A DNA stretch of 64,000 nucleotides from an uncultured Litoreibacter sp. (GTDB lineage: Bacteria; Pseudomonadota; Alphaproteobacteria; Rhodobacterales; Rhodobacteraceae): assembly GCA_947494645.1 (NCBI GenBank), contig CANLVO010000001.1, forward strand, positions 62,001 through 126,000, read 5' to 3'. Shown here piece after piece: positions 1 through 9,046 of this stretch; position 1 is the stretch's first letter, and each line of letters begins with the position of its first letter. The position numbers and the translations under genes were made by a program. The notes beneath the pieces are model-generated. The model did no database searches and was not told where the DNA came from. It saw only the letters and a list, made by a program, of their open reading frames with translations.

Positions 1-3000
1 ACCGACACCAACAACATGTTCGCGGCGCTCGAATTCTCGGAATATGCGTCCGGCGCTGGCGTGCAGCCCATCATCGGGTGCCAAGTCGATCTGAGTTACG
101 TGCCTGCCATGCCGGGCGACAAGCCAGTGCCGCCCGCGCCCATCGTGCTGCTTGCCCAGAATGAACAGGGCTACGAGAACCTGATGAAGCTGAACTCCTG
201 CCTTTACCTTGATGCAGAAGGGCAGTTGCCGCAGGTGTCATTGGAAGAACTGGCGAAGCACCATGAGGGGCTGATCTGCCTGACTGGTGGTCCTGATGGC
301 CCCATCGGGCGGCTTTTGCGCGACGGTCAGACCCCCAAGGCGGACGCGCTGTTGCGGCAATTGGCGCAAACCTATCCGGATCGTCTTTATGTCGAATTGC
401 AGCGCCACCCCGGCGAAGACGGCTCGCCCGAGGCCGAACGCCTTAGCGAGCGCGGCCATGTGGAGATGGCTTACGCGATGGGCCTGCCGCTAGTTGCGAC
501 CAACGATGTCTACTTCCCCAAACCCGATATGTATGAGGCGCATGACGCGCTTATCTGCATCGCGGACGGGGCATATGTCGATCAGCAAAGCCCACGCCGC
601 AAATTGACGCCGCAGCACTACTTCAAAAGTCCGCAAGAGATGGCCACGTTGTTTGCCGATCTACCAGAAGCACTGGAAAACACCGTCGAGATCGCCCGCC
701 GCTGTGCGTTCAAAGCTTACAAACGCGACCCGATCCTGCCCAAGTTTGCCGATGACGAGATCGAGGAATTGCGGCGTCAGGCAAATGAAGGTCTGCAAAA
801 GCGTCTGGCCGTGATCCCGCATGCGGTCTCTGTCGAGGAGTACCAGAAACGGCTCGATTTCGAGCTGGGCATTATCGAAGGCATGGGCTTTCCCGGCTAC
901 TTCCTGATCGTGGCCGACTTCATCAAATACGCCAAGGATAATGATATCCCCGTAGGACCCGGTCGCGGTTCGGGCGCGGGCTCTCTGGTGGCTTACGCAT
1001 TGCTGATTACCGACCTCGACCCGCTGCGCTATAGCTTGCTGTTCGAGCGGTTCTTGAACCCCGAACGTGTGTCCATGCCGGATTTCGACATCGACTTCTG
1101 CATGGACCGCCGCGAGGAGGTGATCCGCTACGTCCAAGAAAAATACGGCCGCGACAAGGTGGGCCAGATCATCACCTTCGGTGCGCTGCTGTCCAAGGCC
1201 GCCGTGCGTGACATTGGCCGGGTGTTGCAAATGCCTTACGGGCAGGTGGACCGGCTTTCAAAACTGATCCCGGTGGAGGGGGTCAAGCCAGTCAGCATCA
1301 CGAAGGCGCGGGCGGATGAGCCCAAGCTGCGCGAAGAGGCCAAGAATGAGGAGGTCGTTGACCGGCTGCTGAATTATTGCGAGCAGGTCGAAGGGCTGCT
1401 GCGCAACGCCTCGACCCATGCCGCCGGTGTGGTGATCGGCGACCGGCCTCTGGACGCGTTGGTGCCGCTTTATCAAGACCCACGCTCCGACATGCCCGCC
1501 ACCCAGTTCAACATGAAATGGGTCGAACAAGCCGGGCTGGTGAAATTCGACTTTCTGGGTCTGAAGACCCTGACGGTGATCCAGAACGCCATCGACCTGC
1601 TGGACCGGCCTTTGCACATCGCAGCCGATGGCAGCCAGATTTATGAGCCGCCAAAAGGCGCGGAGAACGACATCGGGGCGATCCCGCTCGATGATAAGAA
1701 AAGCTACGACCTTTATTCCTCTGCGAAGACCGTTGCGGTGTTTCAGGTGGAAAGCTCTGGCATGATGGACGCGCTTCGGCGCATGAAACCTACCTGCATT
1801 GAAGATATCGTGGCGCTGGTGGCGCTTTACCGCCCCGGCCCGATGGAAAATATCCCGACCTATTGCGAGGTGAAGAACGGGATCAAAGAGCTTGAATCGA
1901 TCCACCCGCTGATCGACCATATTCTGGCCGAGACCCAAGGCATCATCGTCTACCAAGAGCAGGTGATGGAGATCGCGCAGGTCATGGCGGGCTACTCGCT
2001 GGGCGGTGCGGATCTGTTGCGGCGTGCCATGGGTAAGAAAATCGCCGAGGAGATGGCCAAGGAGCGACCTAAATTCGAGACCGGGGCTAAGGCCAACGGG
2101 GTCGATGCGAAAAAGGCCAAGGAGGTGTTCGACCTTCTCGAGAAGTTTGCCAATTACGGCTTCAATAAATCCCACGCCGCCGCCTATGCGGTGGTCAGCT
2201 ACCAAACCGCTTGGCTGAAGGCGAACCATCCGGTCGAGTTCATGGCGGGCGTGATGAATTGCGACCTGCATCTGACCGACAAGCTGGGCGTCTACAAAGA
2301 AGAGATCACCAAGGTCCTCGACATCGAGATTGTGCCGCCTTGCGTGAACCGCTCCGGCGCGACGTTTACGGTGGCGGATGGCAAAGTGGTCTATGCGCTG
2401 GGCGGGCTGAAAAACGTGGGCGTTGAGGCGATGCGGCTGGTCACGGATTCACGCGTTGTGGAGGGGGTTGAGAAACCCTTTGCGACGCTCTTCGATTTTG
2501 CCCGCCGGGTGGACTTGAAGCGCGTGGGCAAGCGACCTTTGGAAATGCTGGCCCGCTCCGGCGCGTTTGATCAGCTTGATCCCAACAGGCACCGTGTGTT
2601 TGCCTCGCTGGACGGGTTGGTCAGCTACTCTGCCGCGATCCACGAGCAGCGAAATTCGAACCAAGTGTCGTTGTTTGGCGAGGCGGGTGACGACCTGCCA
2701 GAGCCGCGCCTGTCGCCGGTGGATGACTGGCTGCCATCGGAACGTTTGGCGCAAGAATTCACCGCCGTCGGGTTCTACCTGTCTGGCCATCCGCTTGATG
2801 ATTACGCGCTGGCGTTGAAGCGCAAAGGCGTGTTGTCCCTGACCGAGATCGAGGAACGGGTACAGAGCGGCGCGATTGTGGCGAAGCTGGCCGCAACCAT
2901 TTCAGGCCGTCAGGAACGTAAATCTGCGCGTGGCAACCGGTTTGCCTTTGTGCAAGGGTCCGACCCGTCTGGTATGTTCGAAGTGACGGTTTTCTCAGAC

Positions 3001-3375
3001 ACATTGGAGGCGGCAGGCGACCATCTTGTGCCGGGCAGCAACGTCGTGTTGAGCGTCGAGGCGACCTATGAATCTGAACAACTAAAGCTGCTCTGTCGCG
3101 GGGCCCAGCCGATTGATGGCGCGGTTGAGGCAGGCTCCATGGGGCTGAAGATATTCGTGGAGGAAGATGCTGTGATCGCCTCCATTGCCTCCGTGCTGGA
3201 ACGCTCCGGTCAGGACAAATCCATCCGCGCGCGCGGGCCCGTGTCTCTTTGCCTCATGGACCCTGAACTACCGGGAGAGGTCGAGGTGGCTTTGGGCGAC
3301 CAATTCGCGGTGAACCCGAAGGTGAAGGGCGCGATCAAGTCTCTGGGCGGCGTGGTGATGATCGAAGAGATCTAG
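1..3375 (+). CDS. dnaE: DNA polymerase III subunit alpha, 5' end outside window
   Basis: Catalytic subunit of the replicative DNA polymerase III. The reading frame is already open at base 1 (Thr-Asp-Thr-Asn-Asn before the first Met at 16), so the true start lies upstream; about 1,124 residues are visible of a family that is usually around 1,160-1,180. The visible part begins inside the N-terminal PHP domain. The polymerase core is clear: the PGRGSGAGS loop at visible residues about 320-328 and the metal-binding PDFDIDF at about 360. NASTHAAGVVI and the GYSLGGADLLRRAMGKK segment follow. The C-terminal part fits the helix-hairpin-helix and OB-fold regions. The stop codon interlocks with that of phhA on the other strand (CTAG, 3372-3375). 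No frameshift is seen. Confidence 0.97.
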   Translation, partial: TDTNNMFAALEFSEYASGAGVQPIIGCQVDLSYVPAMPGDKPVPPAPIVLLAQNEQGYENLMKLNSCLYLDAEGQLPQVSLEELAKHHEGLICLTGGPDGPIGRLLRDGQTPKADALLRQLAQTYPDRLYVELQRHPGEDGSPEAERLSERGHVEMAYAMGLPLVATNDVYFPKPDMYEAHDALICIADGAYVDQQSPRRKLTPQHYFKSPQEMATLFADLPEALENTVEIARRCAFKAYKRDPILPKFADDEIEELRRQANEGLQKRLAVIPHAVSVEEYQKRLDFELGIIEGMGFPGYFLIVADFIKYAKDNDIPVGPGRGSGAGSLVAYALLITDLDPLRYSLLFERFLNPERVSMPDFDIDFCMDRREEVIRYVQEKYGRDKVGQIITFGALLSKAAVRDIGRVLQMPYGQVDRLSKLIPVEGVKPVSITKARADEPKLREEAKNEEVVDRLLNYCEQVEGLLRNASTHAAGVVIGDRPLDALVPLYQDPRSDMPATQFNMKWVEQAGLVKFDFLGLKTLTVIQNAIDLLDRPLHIAADGSQIYEPPKGAENDIGAIPLDDKKSYDLYSSAKTVAVFQVESSGMMDALRRMKPTCIEDIVALVALYRPGPMENIPTYCEVKNGIKELESIHPLIDHILAETQGIIVYQEQVMEIAQVMAGYSLGGADLLRRAMGKKIAEEMAKERPKFETGAKANGVDAKKAKEVFDLLEKFANYGFNKSHAAAYAVVSYQTAWLKANHPVEFMAGVMNCDLHLTDKLGVYKEEITKVLDIEIVPPCVNRSGATFTVADGKVVYALGGLKNVGVEAMRLVTDSRVVEGVEKPFATLFDFARRVDLKRVGKRPLEMLARSGAFDQLDPNRHRVFASLDGLVSYSAAIHEQRNSNQVSLFGEAGDDLPEPRLSPVDDWLPSERLAQEFTAVGFYLSGHPLDDYALALKRKGVLSLTEIEERVQSGAIVAKLAATISGRQERKSARGNRFAFVQGSDPSGMFEVTVFSDTLEAAGDHLVPGSNVVLSVEATYESEQLKLLCRGAQPIDGAVEAGSMGLKIFVEEDAVIASIASVLERSGQDKSIRARGPVSLCLMDPELPGEVEVALGDQFAVNPKVKGAIKSLGGVVMIEEI

Positions 3376-4157
3376 GCCGCGCGGTCGAATTTCGCGGGCA
3401 TGTCCCCTTTGGCTTTCGCTTCAACGATGGCGGCCTCGACATCTTGCTCCAGCGTTTCGACCAATTGCTCGAAGCTGTCGATCACGAAATAGACCGGCTG
3501 CACAATGTCGATGCGGTAGGGCGTGCGCAGGACGGTCGTTAGGTCGAAATCGATCATCTCGGCCTTGCCCGACATCGCATATTCGGCCTCTGACGGGGAG
3601 GACATGATCCCCGCGCCGAACGCTTTCAACGCACCATTCTCGCGGATCATGCCGAATTCAACGGTGAACCAGAACAGACGGAATAGGTGTTTGAGATGCT
3701 CTTTAGGCAGGCTCAGCGCTAAGGCACCGAAGCGTTCCATGAATTGGCAAAACGGCTCGTTGGTGAGCATGGGGGCGTGGCCGAAGACCTCGTGGAAAAT
3801 GTCGGGCTCTTCCAGATACGCCATGTCCTCGCGCGTTCTGATGAAAGTGGCGACTGGAAATTTGCGGTTAGAAAGCAGGGTCGAAAATTCGTCCTGCGGA
3901 ATAATGGCAGCGACGCCTTTGACGCCTGCTCCGGTCAATTTGGCAAGGCGCGCGTCCAGCTCGGAAACCTGTGGAACCTGATCTGCAGACAGCCCAAGTC
4001 GTTTCACACCATCGAGATAAGCTTCACAGGCCCGGTCTTGCAGGTAGGCGATCTGGCGGGCGAACAAGTCTTTCCAAACGGTGTGCTCGTCGGCGCTGTA
4101 GCTGTAGAGGCCGTGTTCGTCTGGGGTCTTGGATGCGTAGTTAGGGTTCAGCGGCAT
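3372..4157 (-). CDS. phhA: Phenylalanine 4-monooxygenase
   Basis: Converts phenylalanine to tyrosine with tetrahydropterin, O2 and non-haem iron; first step of Phe/Tyr catabolism. The 261-residue product has the iron-site pattern PDIFHEVFGHAP (two His) followed by FTVEFG (Glu) typical of the bacterial single-domain enzymes. The frame could extend 29 codons upstream, but the Met at 4157 is preceded on the minus strand by GGAGGA at good spacing, and family members begin near here. It is divergent from an Lrp-type regulator with 110 bp between them, which suggests local control by that regulator. Its stop overlaps the dnaE stop. Normal length, no missing key residue seen. Confidence 0.95.
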   Translation of the reverse strand: MPLNPNYASKTPDEHGLYSYSADEHTVWKDLFARQIAYLQDRACEAYLDGVKRLGLSADQVPQVSELDARLAKLTGAGVKGVAAIIPQDEFSTLLSNRKFPVATFIRTREDMAYLEEPDIFHEVFGHAPMLTNEPFCQFMERFGALALSLPKEHLKHLFRLFWFTVEFGMIRENGALKAFGAGIMSSPSEAEYAMSGKAEMIDFDLTTVLRTPYRIDIVQPVYFVIDSFEQLVETLEQDVEAAIVEAKAKGDMPAKFDRAA

Positions 4158-4207
4158 GGGGTCCTCCTTCGATATTGTAAGTTTGGTCCAGCCATGAAGG
4201 GATTTTT

Positions 4208-4244
4208 GGTCAAATCGCTTGAGCAGAGAGTTTGATTTGATCAA
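4208..4244. promoter_or_regulatory. Inverted repeat between phhA and its Lrp-type regulator
   Basis: GGTCAAATC (4208-4216) and GATTTGATC (4234-4242) are inverted with 8 of 9 positions matching. The right arm runs into the palindrome TTGATCAA (4237-4244). The site lies in the 110-bp divergent region, where an Lrp/AsnC dimer would be expected to bind. The regulatory role is inferred. Confidence 0.45.
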
Positions 4245-4267
4245 TAATTTCCGAAATAGTCCGATTT

Positions 4268-4726
4268 ATGAAAATAACGGATCAAGAATTATCCATTCTG
4301 CGGGAGCTGCAGCGCGATGCGTCGCTTTCGTTGGCAGAATTGTCCGAGCGATGCGCCATGGCTCAAAGCACGCTGTGGCGGAAGTTGCAGGATTTAGAGG
4401 CGAGCGGTGCAATCAAGGCGCGCGTAGCGATACTTGACCCGGCCAAGGTCGACGCAAAGCTGTGTGTATTAGCCAGCGTCAGCCTGCATGATCACACCGA
4501 AGAAGCGGTGAACGCGTTCACCTCACTGGTGCAACGACACCCGCAAATCATGGAATGCCAGAAAGTGTCGGGGGAGGCGGACTACATGCTGAAAATACGG
4601 ACCACGGATGTAGAAGCCTACGAGGAATTCATGTCGCACAACCTGCTGCGCAACCCGTTCATCCGGTCAGTGACCTCCAGTTTCGTACTGAAGGATGTCA
4701 AATCGACCACCGCGCTGCCGCTTTAG
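4268..4726 (+). CDS. Lrp/AsnC-family transcriptional regulator (probable phhA regulator)
   Basis: A 152-residue protein of typical family length: N-terminal winged helix-turn-helix (ITDQELSILRELQRDASLSLAELSERCAMAQSTLWRKLQDLE) followed by an RAM ligand-binding domain (VSGEADYMLKIRTTDVEAYEEF). Such regulators sense amino acids and often control the divergent catabolic gene, here phhA; that link is inferred from position. No clear Shine-Dalgarno precedes the ATG at 4268, which follows an AT-rich stretch, so a very short or leaderless transcript is possible. The stop interlocks with the slyX stop in TTAG. Confidence 0.93.
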   Translation: MKITDQELSILRELQRDASLSLAELSERCAMAQSTLWRKLQDLEASGAIKARVAILDPAKVDAKLCVLASVSLHDHTEEAVNAFTSLVQRHPQIMECQKVSGEADYMLKIRTTDVEAYEEFMSHNLLRNPFIRSVTSSFVLKDVKSTTALPL

Positions 4727-4926
4727 TAATGGGGTGGGCGTTCGTCGCCCAAGACCACATGGCCACCCGCATCCTGCTGCCGCTCCGCCTCGCGTTCCAT
4801 CAAGGTGCGAACACGGTGGGTGAGCAGGGAGATCTCTTTCTCCTGCCGCGCAACAATGTCGGACATCTCCTCTACCGTTTTGGTGAGATGGGCCAGTTGC
4901 TCTTCAAGTTTGGTGTTTTCGGTCAT
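4723..4926 (-). CDS. slyX: SlyX family protein
   Basis: Small protein of 67 residues with a heptad-rich coiled-coil core (LEEQLAHLTKTVEEMSDIVARQEKEISLLTHRVRTL) and the C-terminal RPPHY typical of SlyX. The function of the family is not established. The frame could extend to 4980, but family members start close to the Met at 4926. Convergent with the Lrp gene (4-nt overlap of stops) and divergent from hisS. Confidence 0.85.
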   Translation of the reverse strand: MTENTKLEEQLAHLTKTVEEMSDIVARQEKEISLLTHRVRTLMEREAERQQDAGGHVVLGDERPPHY

Positions 4927-5010
4927 GGTGCCCCGTCTGGCAGGTTGCTTGTCTTGCGTCCAGCCCTTCGTTATTGCCACGCTTAAGGTTTAGATCAGGA
5001 CGTTTGACCC

Positions 5011-6477
5011 ATGGCCAAAGTGAAAAAGCAGCCCCGCCCCAAGGCCGAAACCCCGAAAGGGTTTCGTGACTATTTCGGTGCGGAAGTGGCGCAGCGCAAG
5101 GCTATGCTGGACGAGATTTCCGCTGTTTATCAACTCTATGGCTTTGACGCGTTGGAAAGTTCTGCCGTGGAAACGGTCGAGGCGCTGGGCAAGTTCCTCC
5201 CTGATGTGGATCGCCCCAATGAAGGCGTGTTCGCGTGGCAGGAAGAGGAGGCCGACTGGCTGGCGCTGCGCTATGATCTGACAGCGCCATTGGCGCGTGT
5301 ATTTGCCCAGCACCGCAATGAGTTGCCGACACCGTATCGCCGCTTCGCGATGGGTCCCGTTTGGCGCAATGAAAAGCCAGGACCAGGGCGATTTAGGCAG
5401 TTTTACCAATGTGATGCGGATACTGTTGGGTCTGGATCGGTTGCTGCGGACGCAGAGATTTGCGCGATGCTGGCGGATGTTTTGGAACGTGTCGGCATCC
5501 CGCGCGGCGACTATCTGGTACGGGTGAACAACCGCAAAGTGCTTAACGGCGTTTTGGAGGTCATGGGGCTTGCCGACGACCCCCGCCGCGACGACGTGCT
5601 GCGCACCATCGACAAGTTCGACAAGGTCGGCGAGCGCGGCGTAAAAGAATTGCTGACCGTAGGCCGCACGGATGCGTCAGGGGCAAAAATCGACGGGGTT
5701 GGGCTGTCCGAGGATCAGGCCGCACCGGTTTTGGCGTTTTTGACAGCGAAGCAAGACAGCGTGGAAGACACACTCGCCCGGCTTCAAGAGGCTGTTGGAG
5801 AGTCTCAGGTCGGCAACGATGGCATAGGCGAGCTGCGTGAGATTGCTCAGTTGCTTGACGCGCAAGGCTATGCGTCGGACCGGATCGAGATTGACCCGTC
5901 GGTTGTCCGTGGCCTCGGCTACTACACTGGCCCCGTCTACGAGGCTGAGCTGACTTTCGAGATCAAGGATGAAAAGGGCCGCCCGCGTCAGTTTGGCTCC
6001 GTTGCAGGGGGCGGGCGCTACGACGATTTGGTCAAGCGGTTCACGGGTCAGGCTGTTCCGGCGACGGGCGTCTCCATCGGGGTGGACCGGTTGCTGGCCG
6101 CGCTGCACGCCAAGGGTCGGATGAGCAAGGATACCGTCGGGCCCGTTATCGTGACGGTAATGGACCGCGACCGCATGGCCGATTATCAGGCGATGGTGGG
6201 CGAGCTACGCGCTGAAGGTATTCGCGCGGAGGTCTACCTGGGCAACCCGAAGAATTTTGGCAACCAACTAAAATACGCTGATAAACGCAATGCTCCGGTG
6301 GCTGTAATTGCCGGGTCCGACGAGTTCGACAAAGGCGTTGTTCAGATCAAGGACCTCGTGCTTGGCGCCAAGATTGCCGAGACCGCGACCCACGAAGAAT
6401 GGAAAGAGCAGCCCGCGCAATCCGAGATCAATCGCGACGACCTTGTCAGCGAAATCCGGAAAATACTGGACGCTTAG
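5011..6477 (+). CDS. hisS: Histidyl-tRNA synthetase
   Basis: Charges tRNA-His. The 488-residue protein is a class II synthetase with motif 2 around residues 108-136 ([24 protein letters not shown]), the histidine-binding stretch [11 protein letters not shown] near 301, and motif 3 ([13 protein letters not shown]) near 353. A C-terminal anticodon-binding domain follows ([22 protein letters not shown]). It is longer than the roughly 420 residues common elsewhere; the long form is my recollection for this group. It heads an operon: its TAG is followed directly by the GTG of hisZ. Confidence 0.97.
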   Translation: MAKVKKQPRPKAETPKGFRDYFGAEVAQRKAMLDEISAVYQLYGFDALESSAVETVEALGKFLPDVDRPNEGVFAWQEEEADWLALRYDLTAPLARVFAQHRNELPTPYRRFAMGPVWRNEKPGPGRFRQFYQCDADTVGSGSVAADAEICAMLADVLERVGIPRGDYLVRVNNRKVLNGVLEVMGLADDPRRDDVLRTIDKFDKVGERGVKELLTVGRTDASGAKIDGVGLSEDQAAPVLAFLTAKQDSVEDTLARLQEAVGESQVGNDGIGELREIAQLLDAQGYASDRIEIDPSVVRGLGYYTGPVYEAELTFEIKDEKGRPRQFGSVAGGGRYDDLVKRFTGQAVPATGVSIGVDRLLAALHAKGRMSKDTVGPVIVTVMDRDRMADYQAMVGELRAEGIRAEVYLGNPKNFGNQLKYADKRNAPVAVIAGSDEFDKGVVQIKDLVLGAKIAETATHEEWKEQPAQSEINRDDLVSEIRKILDA

Positions 6478-7566
6478 GTGACATCGAAAGCTGACATCAA
6501 GGCTGAGGCCGCGCGTCTGCTGGCCACGTTTCAGAGCAACGGTGCACAGCTGGTTGAAACCGATTTGCTGCAGCCCTCTGAGGTCATGCTGGACCTTTAC
6601 GGCGAGGATATCCGCGCCCGCGCCTACGTGACGTCTGATCCAGTACGGGGCGAGCAGATGCTGCGGCCCGACTTCACGGTCCCGATCGTGCAGGCGCATA
6701 TGACCGAGGGTGCGGAGCCCGCCCGCTACACTTATATGGGGGAGGTTTTCCGCAAGCAGGATGCGGGCACCGGGCGGGCCAGCGAGTATATGCAGGTGGG
6801 CTACGAGGTGTTTGATCGCACCGATCCCATTGGTGCGGATGCCGAAGTGTTTGCGCTGTTTTCTGAAGTTTTGCAGGACACGCCTTTGCAGGCCTCCATT
6901 GGCGATATTGGCGTCTTGATTGCTGCCGTGCAGGGGCTGACCACCTCTGATCGCCGCCGCGCAGCGTTGATGCGTCATATCTGGCGTCCCACTCGGTTCC
7001 GGGCTCTGCTCGACCGATTTTCTGGGCGGGCCGATATCCCTACTGGACGGGCGGAGTTGATCAGCGCCTTGGAAGGTTTGGATGTCGAGCAAATCGTGCA
7101 AGGTGCCGGGCCCGAGATTGGCCTGCGCAGCGTGGGCGACGTGGCTGAGCGGTTGAGCGCATTGCGCAAGGATATGTCCGTGCCACCCATCCCGGAGGAC
7201 GAGATTGAGGCCGTAAGCGCATTGTTGGCGATGTCGATAAGCGCGGATCAGGCAGTAGGGCAGTTGGCCGATATCGCAAACCAGTTTCCGGCCATCAAGA
7301 CTGCGGCACAAAGATTTGCAAAGCGGCTGAATGCGTTGAAAGCGCGCGGCGTTGATGCGACCGGCGTTCTTTACGAGGGCTCCTACGGACGCACGTCGAT
7401 GGAGTATTACGACGGGTTTGTCTTTGGCTTTGCCGCGAACGGGCAGACGCCAGTGGCCTCTGGCGGGCGTTATGATGCGTTGACGCGCGTGTTGGGGCAG
7501 GGGCGCAACATTCCTGCAGTGGGTGGCGTGATCCGGCCCGAATTGCTTTTGGAGGTCACGTCATGA
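6478..7566 (+). CDS. hisZ: ATP phosphoribosyltransferase regulatory subunit HisZ
   Basis: HisZ is a HisS paralogue without tRNA-charging activity. It forms a hetero-octamer with short HisG and gives it histidine feedback control in the first step of histidine synthesis. The 362-residue product keeps class II-like stretches (MLRPDFTVPIV, FRKQDAG, VASGGRYDAL). The GTG start at 6478 follows the hisS stop with no gap, and the 3' end overlaps hisG in ATGA, so all three genes should be translationally coupled. HisZ is needed because the HisG here is the short form. Confidence 0.95.
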   Translation: MTSKADIKAEAARLLATFQSNGAQLVETDLLQPSEVMLDLYGEDIRARAYVTSDPVRGEQMLRPDFTVPIVQAHMTEGAEPARYTYMGEVFRKQDAGTGRASEYMQVGYEVFDRTDPIGADAEVFALFSEVLQDTPLQASIGDIGVLIAAVQGLTTSDRRRAALMRHIWRPTRFRALLDRFSGRADIPTGRAELISALEGLDVEQIVQGAGPEIGLRSVGDVAERLSALRKDMSVPPIPEDEIEAVSALLAMSISADQAVGQLADIANQFPAIKTAAQRFAKRLNALKARGVDATGVLYEGSYGRTSMEYYDGFVFGFAANGQTPVASGGRYDALTRVLGQGRNIPAVGGVIRPELLLEVTS

Positions 7567-8255
7567 CCTTGAAATTGGGCGTGCCGTCCAAGGGGCGGTT
7601 GATGGAAGAGACCTTTGCCTGGTTTGGGGCGCGGGGCGTTACGCTGGAGCAGACGGGGTCGGACCGCGAATATGCGGGTGCCGTGTCGGGCGTCGATGAT
7701 GTCGAGCTGATCCTGATGAGCGCGGGTGAAATTCCGCGTGAGCTGGCGGCCGGGCGGATTGATCTTGGCGTCACCGGAACTGATCTGGTGCGTGAGAAAA
7801 TTCCGCAGTGGTCCGAGCAAATCGAACCCCTCGCGGAGCTGGGCTTTGGATTTGCGGATCTAATCATCGCGGTGCCGCGGTTCTGGGCGGATGTGTCCAC
7901 GCTGGATGATCTGGATGCGGTGGCGGCGCGCTTCAGGGCCAAGCACGGATTTCGGCTGCGGATCGCGACGAAATATCACCGGTTGGTGCGCGAGCATTTG
8001 AAAGAGGCGGGTGTGGCCGACTACCAGCTGGTCGACAGCCAAGGCGCGACGGAAGGCACCATCAAGAACGGCACGGCGGAGGCGGTGGCGGATATCACCT
8101 CGACCGGCGCGACGTTGGAGGCCAACCATCTCAAGGTTTTGGGCGGGGAGCCGGTCTTGCGGTCTCAGGCGACTTTCTTTGCGTCGAAGACCTCTGATTT
8201 GAGCGGTAAGGACCAGACTGCTTTTGCGGCGCTGAAGGCCAAACTAGGCCTTTGA
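7563..8255 (+). CDS. hisG: ATP phosphoribosyltransferase, short form
   Basis: Catalyses ATP plus PRPP to phosphoribosyl-ATP, the first step of histidine biosynthesis. At 230 residues it is the short HisG type that lacks the C-terminal regulatory domain and depends on HisZ, encoded immediately upstream. The PRPP-binding signature ADITSTGATL is near residues 177-186, and the N-terminal KLGVPSKGRLMEET is typical. It overlaps hisZ by 4 nt and closes the hisS-hisZ-hisG operon. Confidence 0.97.
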   Translation: MTLKLGVPSKGRLMEETFAWFGARGVTLEQTGSDREYAGAVSGVDDVELILMSAGEIPRELAAGRIDLGVTGTDLVREKIPQWSEQIEPLAELGFGFADLIIAVPRFWADVSTLDDLDAVAARFRAKHGFRLRIATKYHRLVREHLKEAGVADYQLVDSQGATEGTIKNGTAEAVADITSTGATLEANHLKVLGGEPVLRSQATFFASKTSDLSGKDQTAFAALKAKLGL

Positions 8256-8264
8256 GGGGCGGTG

Positions 8265-8278
8265 CGGCGCATGCGCCG
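8265..8278. other. Perfect 14-bp palindrome after hisG
   Basis: CGGCGCATGCGCCG lies 10 bp after the hisG stop. It could form a hairpin in the transcript, but no T-run follows, so a standard intrinsic terminator is not supported. Confidence 0.5.
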
Positions 8279-8415
8279 AACCTTATAAGCCTTTGATATT
8301 ATGATACTCTCATGTGCGCTTTAAGAGGTTATTAACCTGACATGTGCGCGTCCCGCGCGTGCGATTTTTTGCGTTCTTGGGGAGGTTCCCTCCCCGCCAC
8401 GCGGGCATCCCCTGA

Positions 8416-8438
8416 AAGGTATTTTTGCCAAGATGAAA
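8416..8438 (+). repeat. Short dispersed intergenic motif, copy 1
   Basis: AAGGTATTTTTGCCAAGATG and the next few bases sit between hisG and the DUF1489 gene. Related copies are at 45592-45612 (minus strand) and 60264-60282. I recall motifs of this kind as frequent between genes in Rhodobacterales; the function is unknown to me. Confidence 0.55.
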
Positions 8439-8451
8439 CCCAAAAGGCGGG

Positions 8452-8883
8452 TTAGCGTACGCCGATATCAGCCAGCGCTGCGCTGAGTTGGGGGGGTAGG
8501 GCCTCTTCGCGGGCGCGGTGTGCGGGCAGATCGGCGGGGGCGTCTTCAGGTTTGAGATAGCGCCAACCCTGGAAGGGGCGTTTGGTCATATTCTCGACGC
8601 GGATCAGCTGCGGATCAAAGACCAGCGCGCAGCGGCGGATGCCATCGCCGCGATCATATTCATCCAGGCGCAGGATTTTCTGGCGCGCTTGCACGACGCC
8701 CTTGATGACCCAGTAGATCGAGCCGCCATTGAGGATTTCGGCCTCTCGCTTGGGCCACATGCGGGTAACGTGGCGTGGATTGCCATCCGCGCCTTTCGGA
8801 CGTGGGCTATCTTGCCATTCCTGCAAGCTGTCGACCGATTCCGTTCCGACAGATAGCTTTATCAAGTTTATGAACTTGGCCAC
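8452..8883 (-). CDS. DUF1489 family protein
   Basis: A 143-residue cytosolic protein recognised from its opening (INLIKLSVGTESVDSLQEW) and central RMWPKREAEILNGGSIYWVIKGVVQARQKI, which match the alphaproteobacterial DUF1489 family. Function unknown. It stands alone on the minus strand, divergent from nrdJ; nothing in the sequence suggests a pathway. No signal peptide or membrane segment is seen. Confidence 0.85.
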   Translation of the reverse strand: MAKFINLIKLSVGTESVDSLQEWQDSPRPKGADGNPRHVTRMWPKREAEILNGGSIYWVIKGVVQARQKILRLDEYDRGDGIRRCALVFDPQLIRVENMTKRPFQGWRYLKPEDAPADLPAHRAREEALPPQLSAALADIGVR

Positions 8884-8947
8884 GACTCACCCCTATTTCG
8901 AGATATACATGATATTGCGGTAGCTTAGGGTTTCAAGGGCTACAGGT

Positions 8948-8956
8948 TGTGGATAA
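8948..8956 (-). promoter_or_regulatory. DnaA-box match upstream of nrdJ
   Basis: TGTGGATAA is the exact reverse complement of the consensus DnaA box TTATCCACA, 90 bp before nrdJ. DnaA control of ribonucleotide reductase genes is known in other bacteria; a role here is inference from a single 9-mer. Confidence 0.35.
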
Positions 8957-9046
8957 CTTGTCGCGGGCAACCGGATTTTCATTGACCCAAAGACGTGCGA
9001 TCAGTAGGTTTGTAACCCTCCTTCCTAGCTGCCGGGACCCGTTGCC

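Noticed and set aside
1258-2271. 337-codon open frame antisense to dnaE
   Set aside because: Lies wholly opposite the polymerase core; its product has no recognisable domain and it follows from high-GC codon bias.
8373-8451. Intrinsic terminator between hisG and the DUF1489 gene
   Set aside because: GAGG/CCTC symmetry is present but short and not followed by a T-run; only the palindrome and the dispersed motif are reported.
8884-9046. Cobalamin riboswitch or NrdR boxes before nrdJ
   Set aside because: Looked for both because the enzyme uses B12; the 163 bp is too short and lacks the B12-box, and no convincing NrdR pair is seen.
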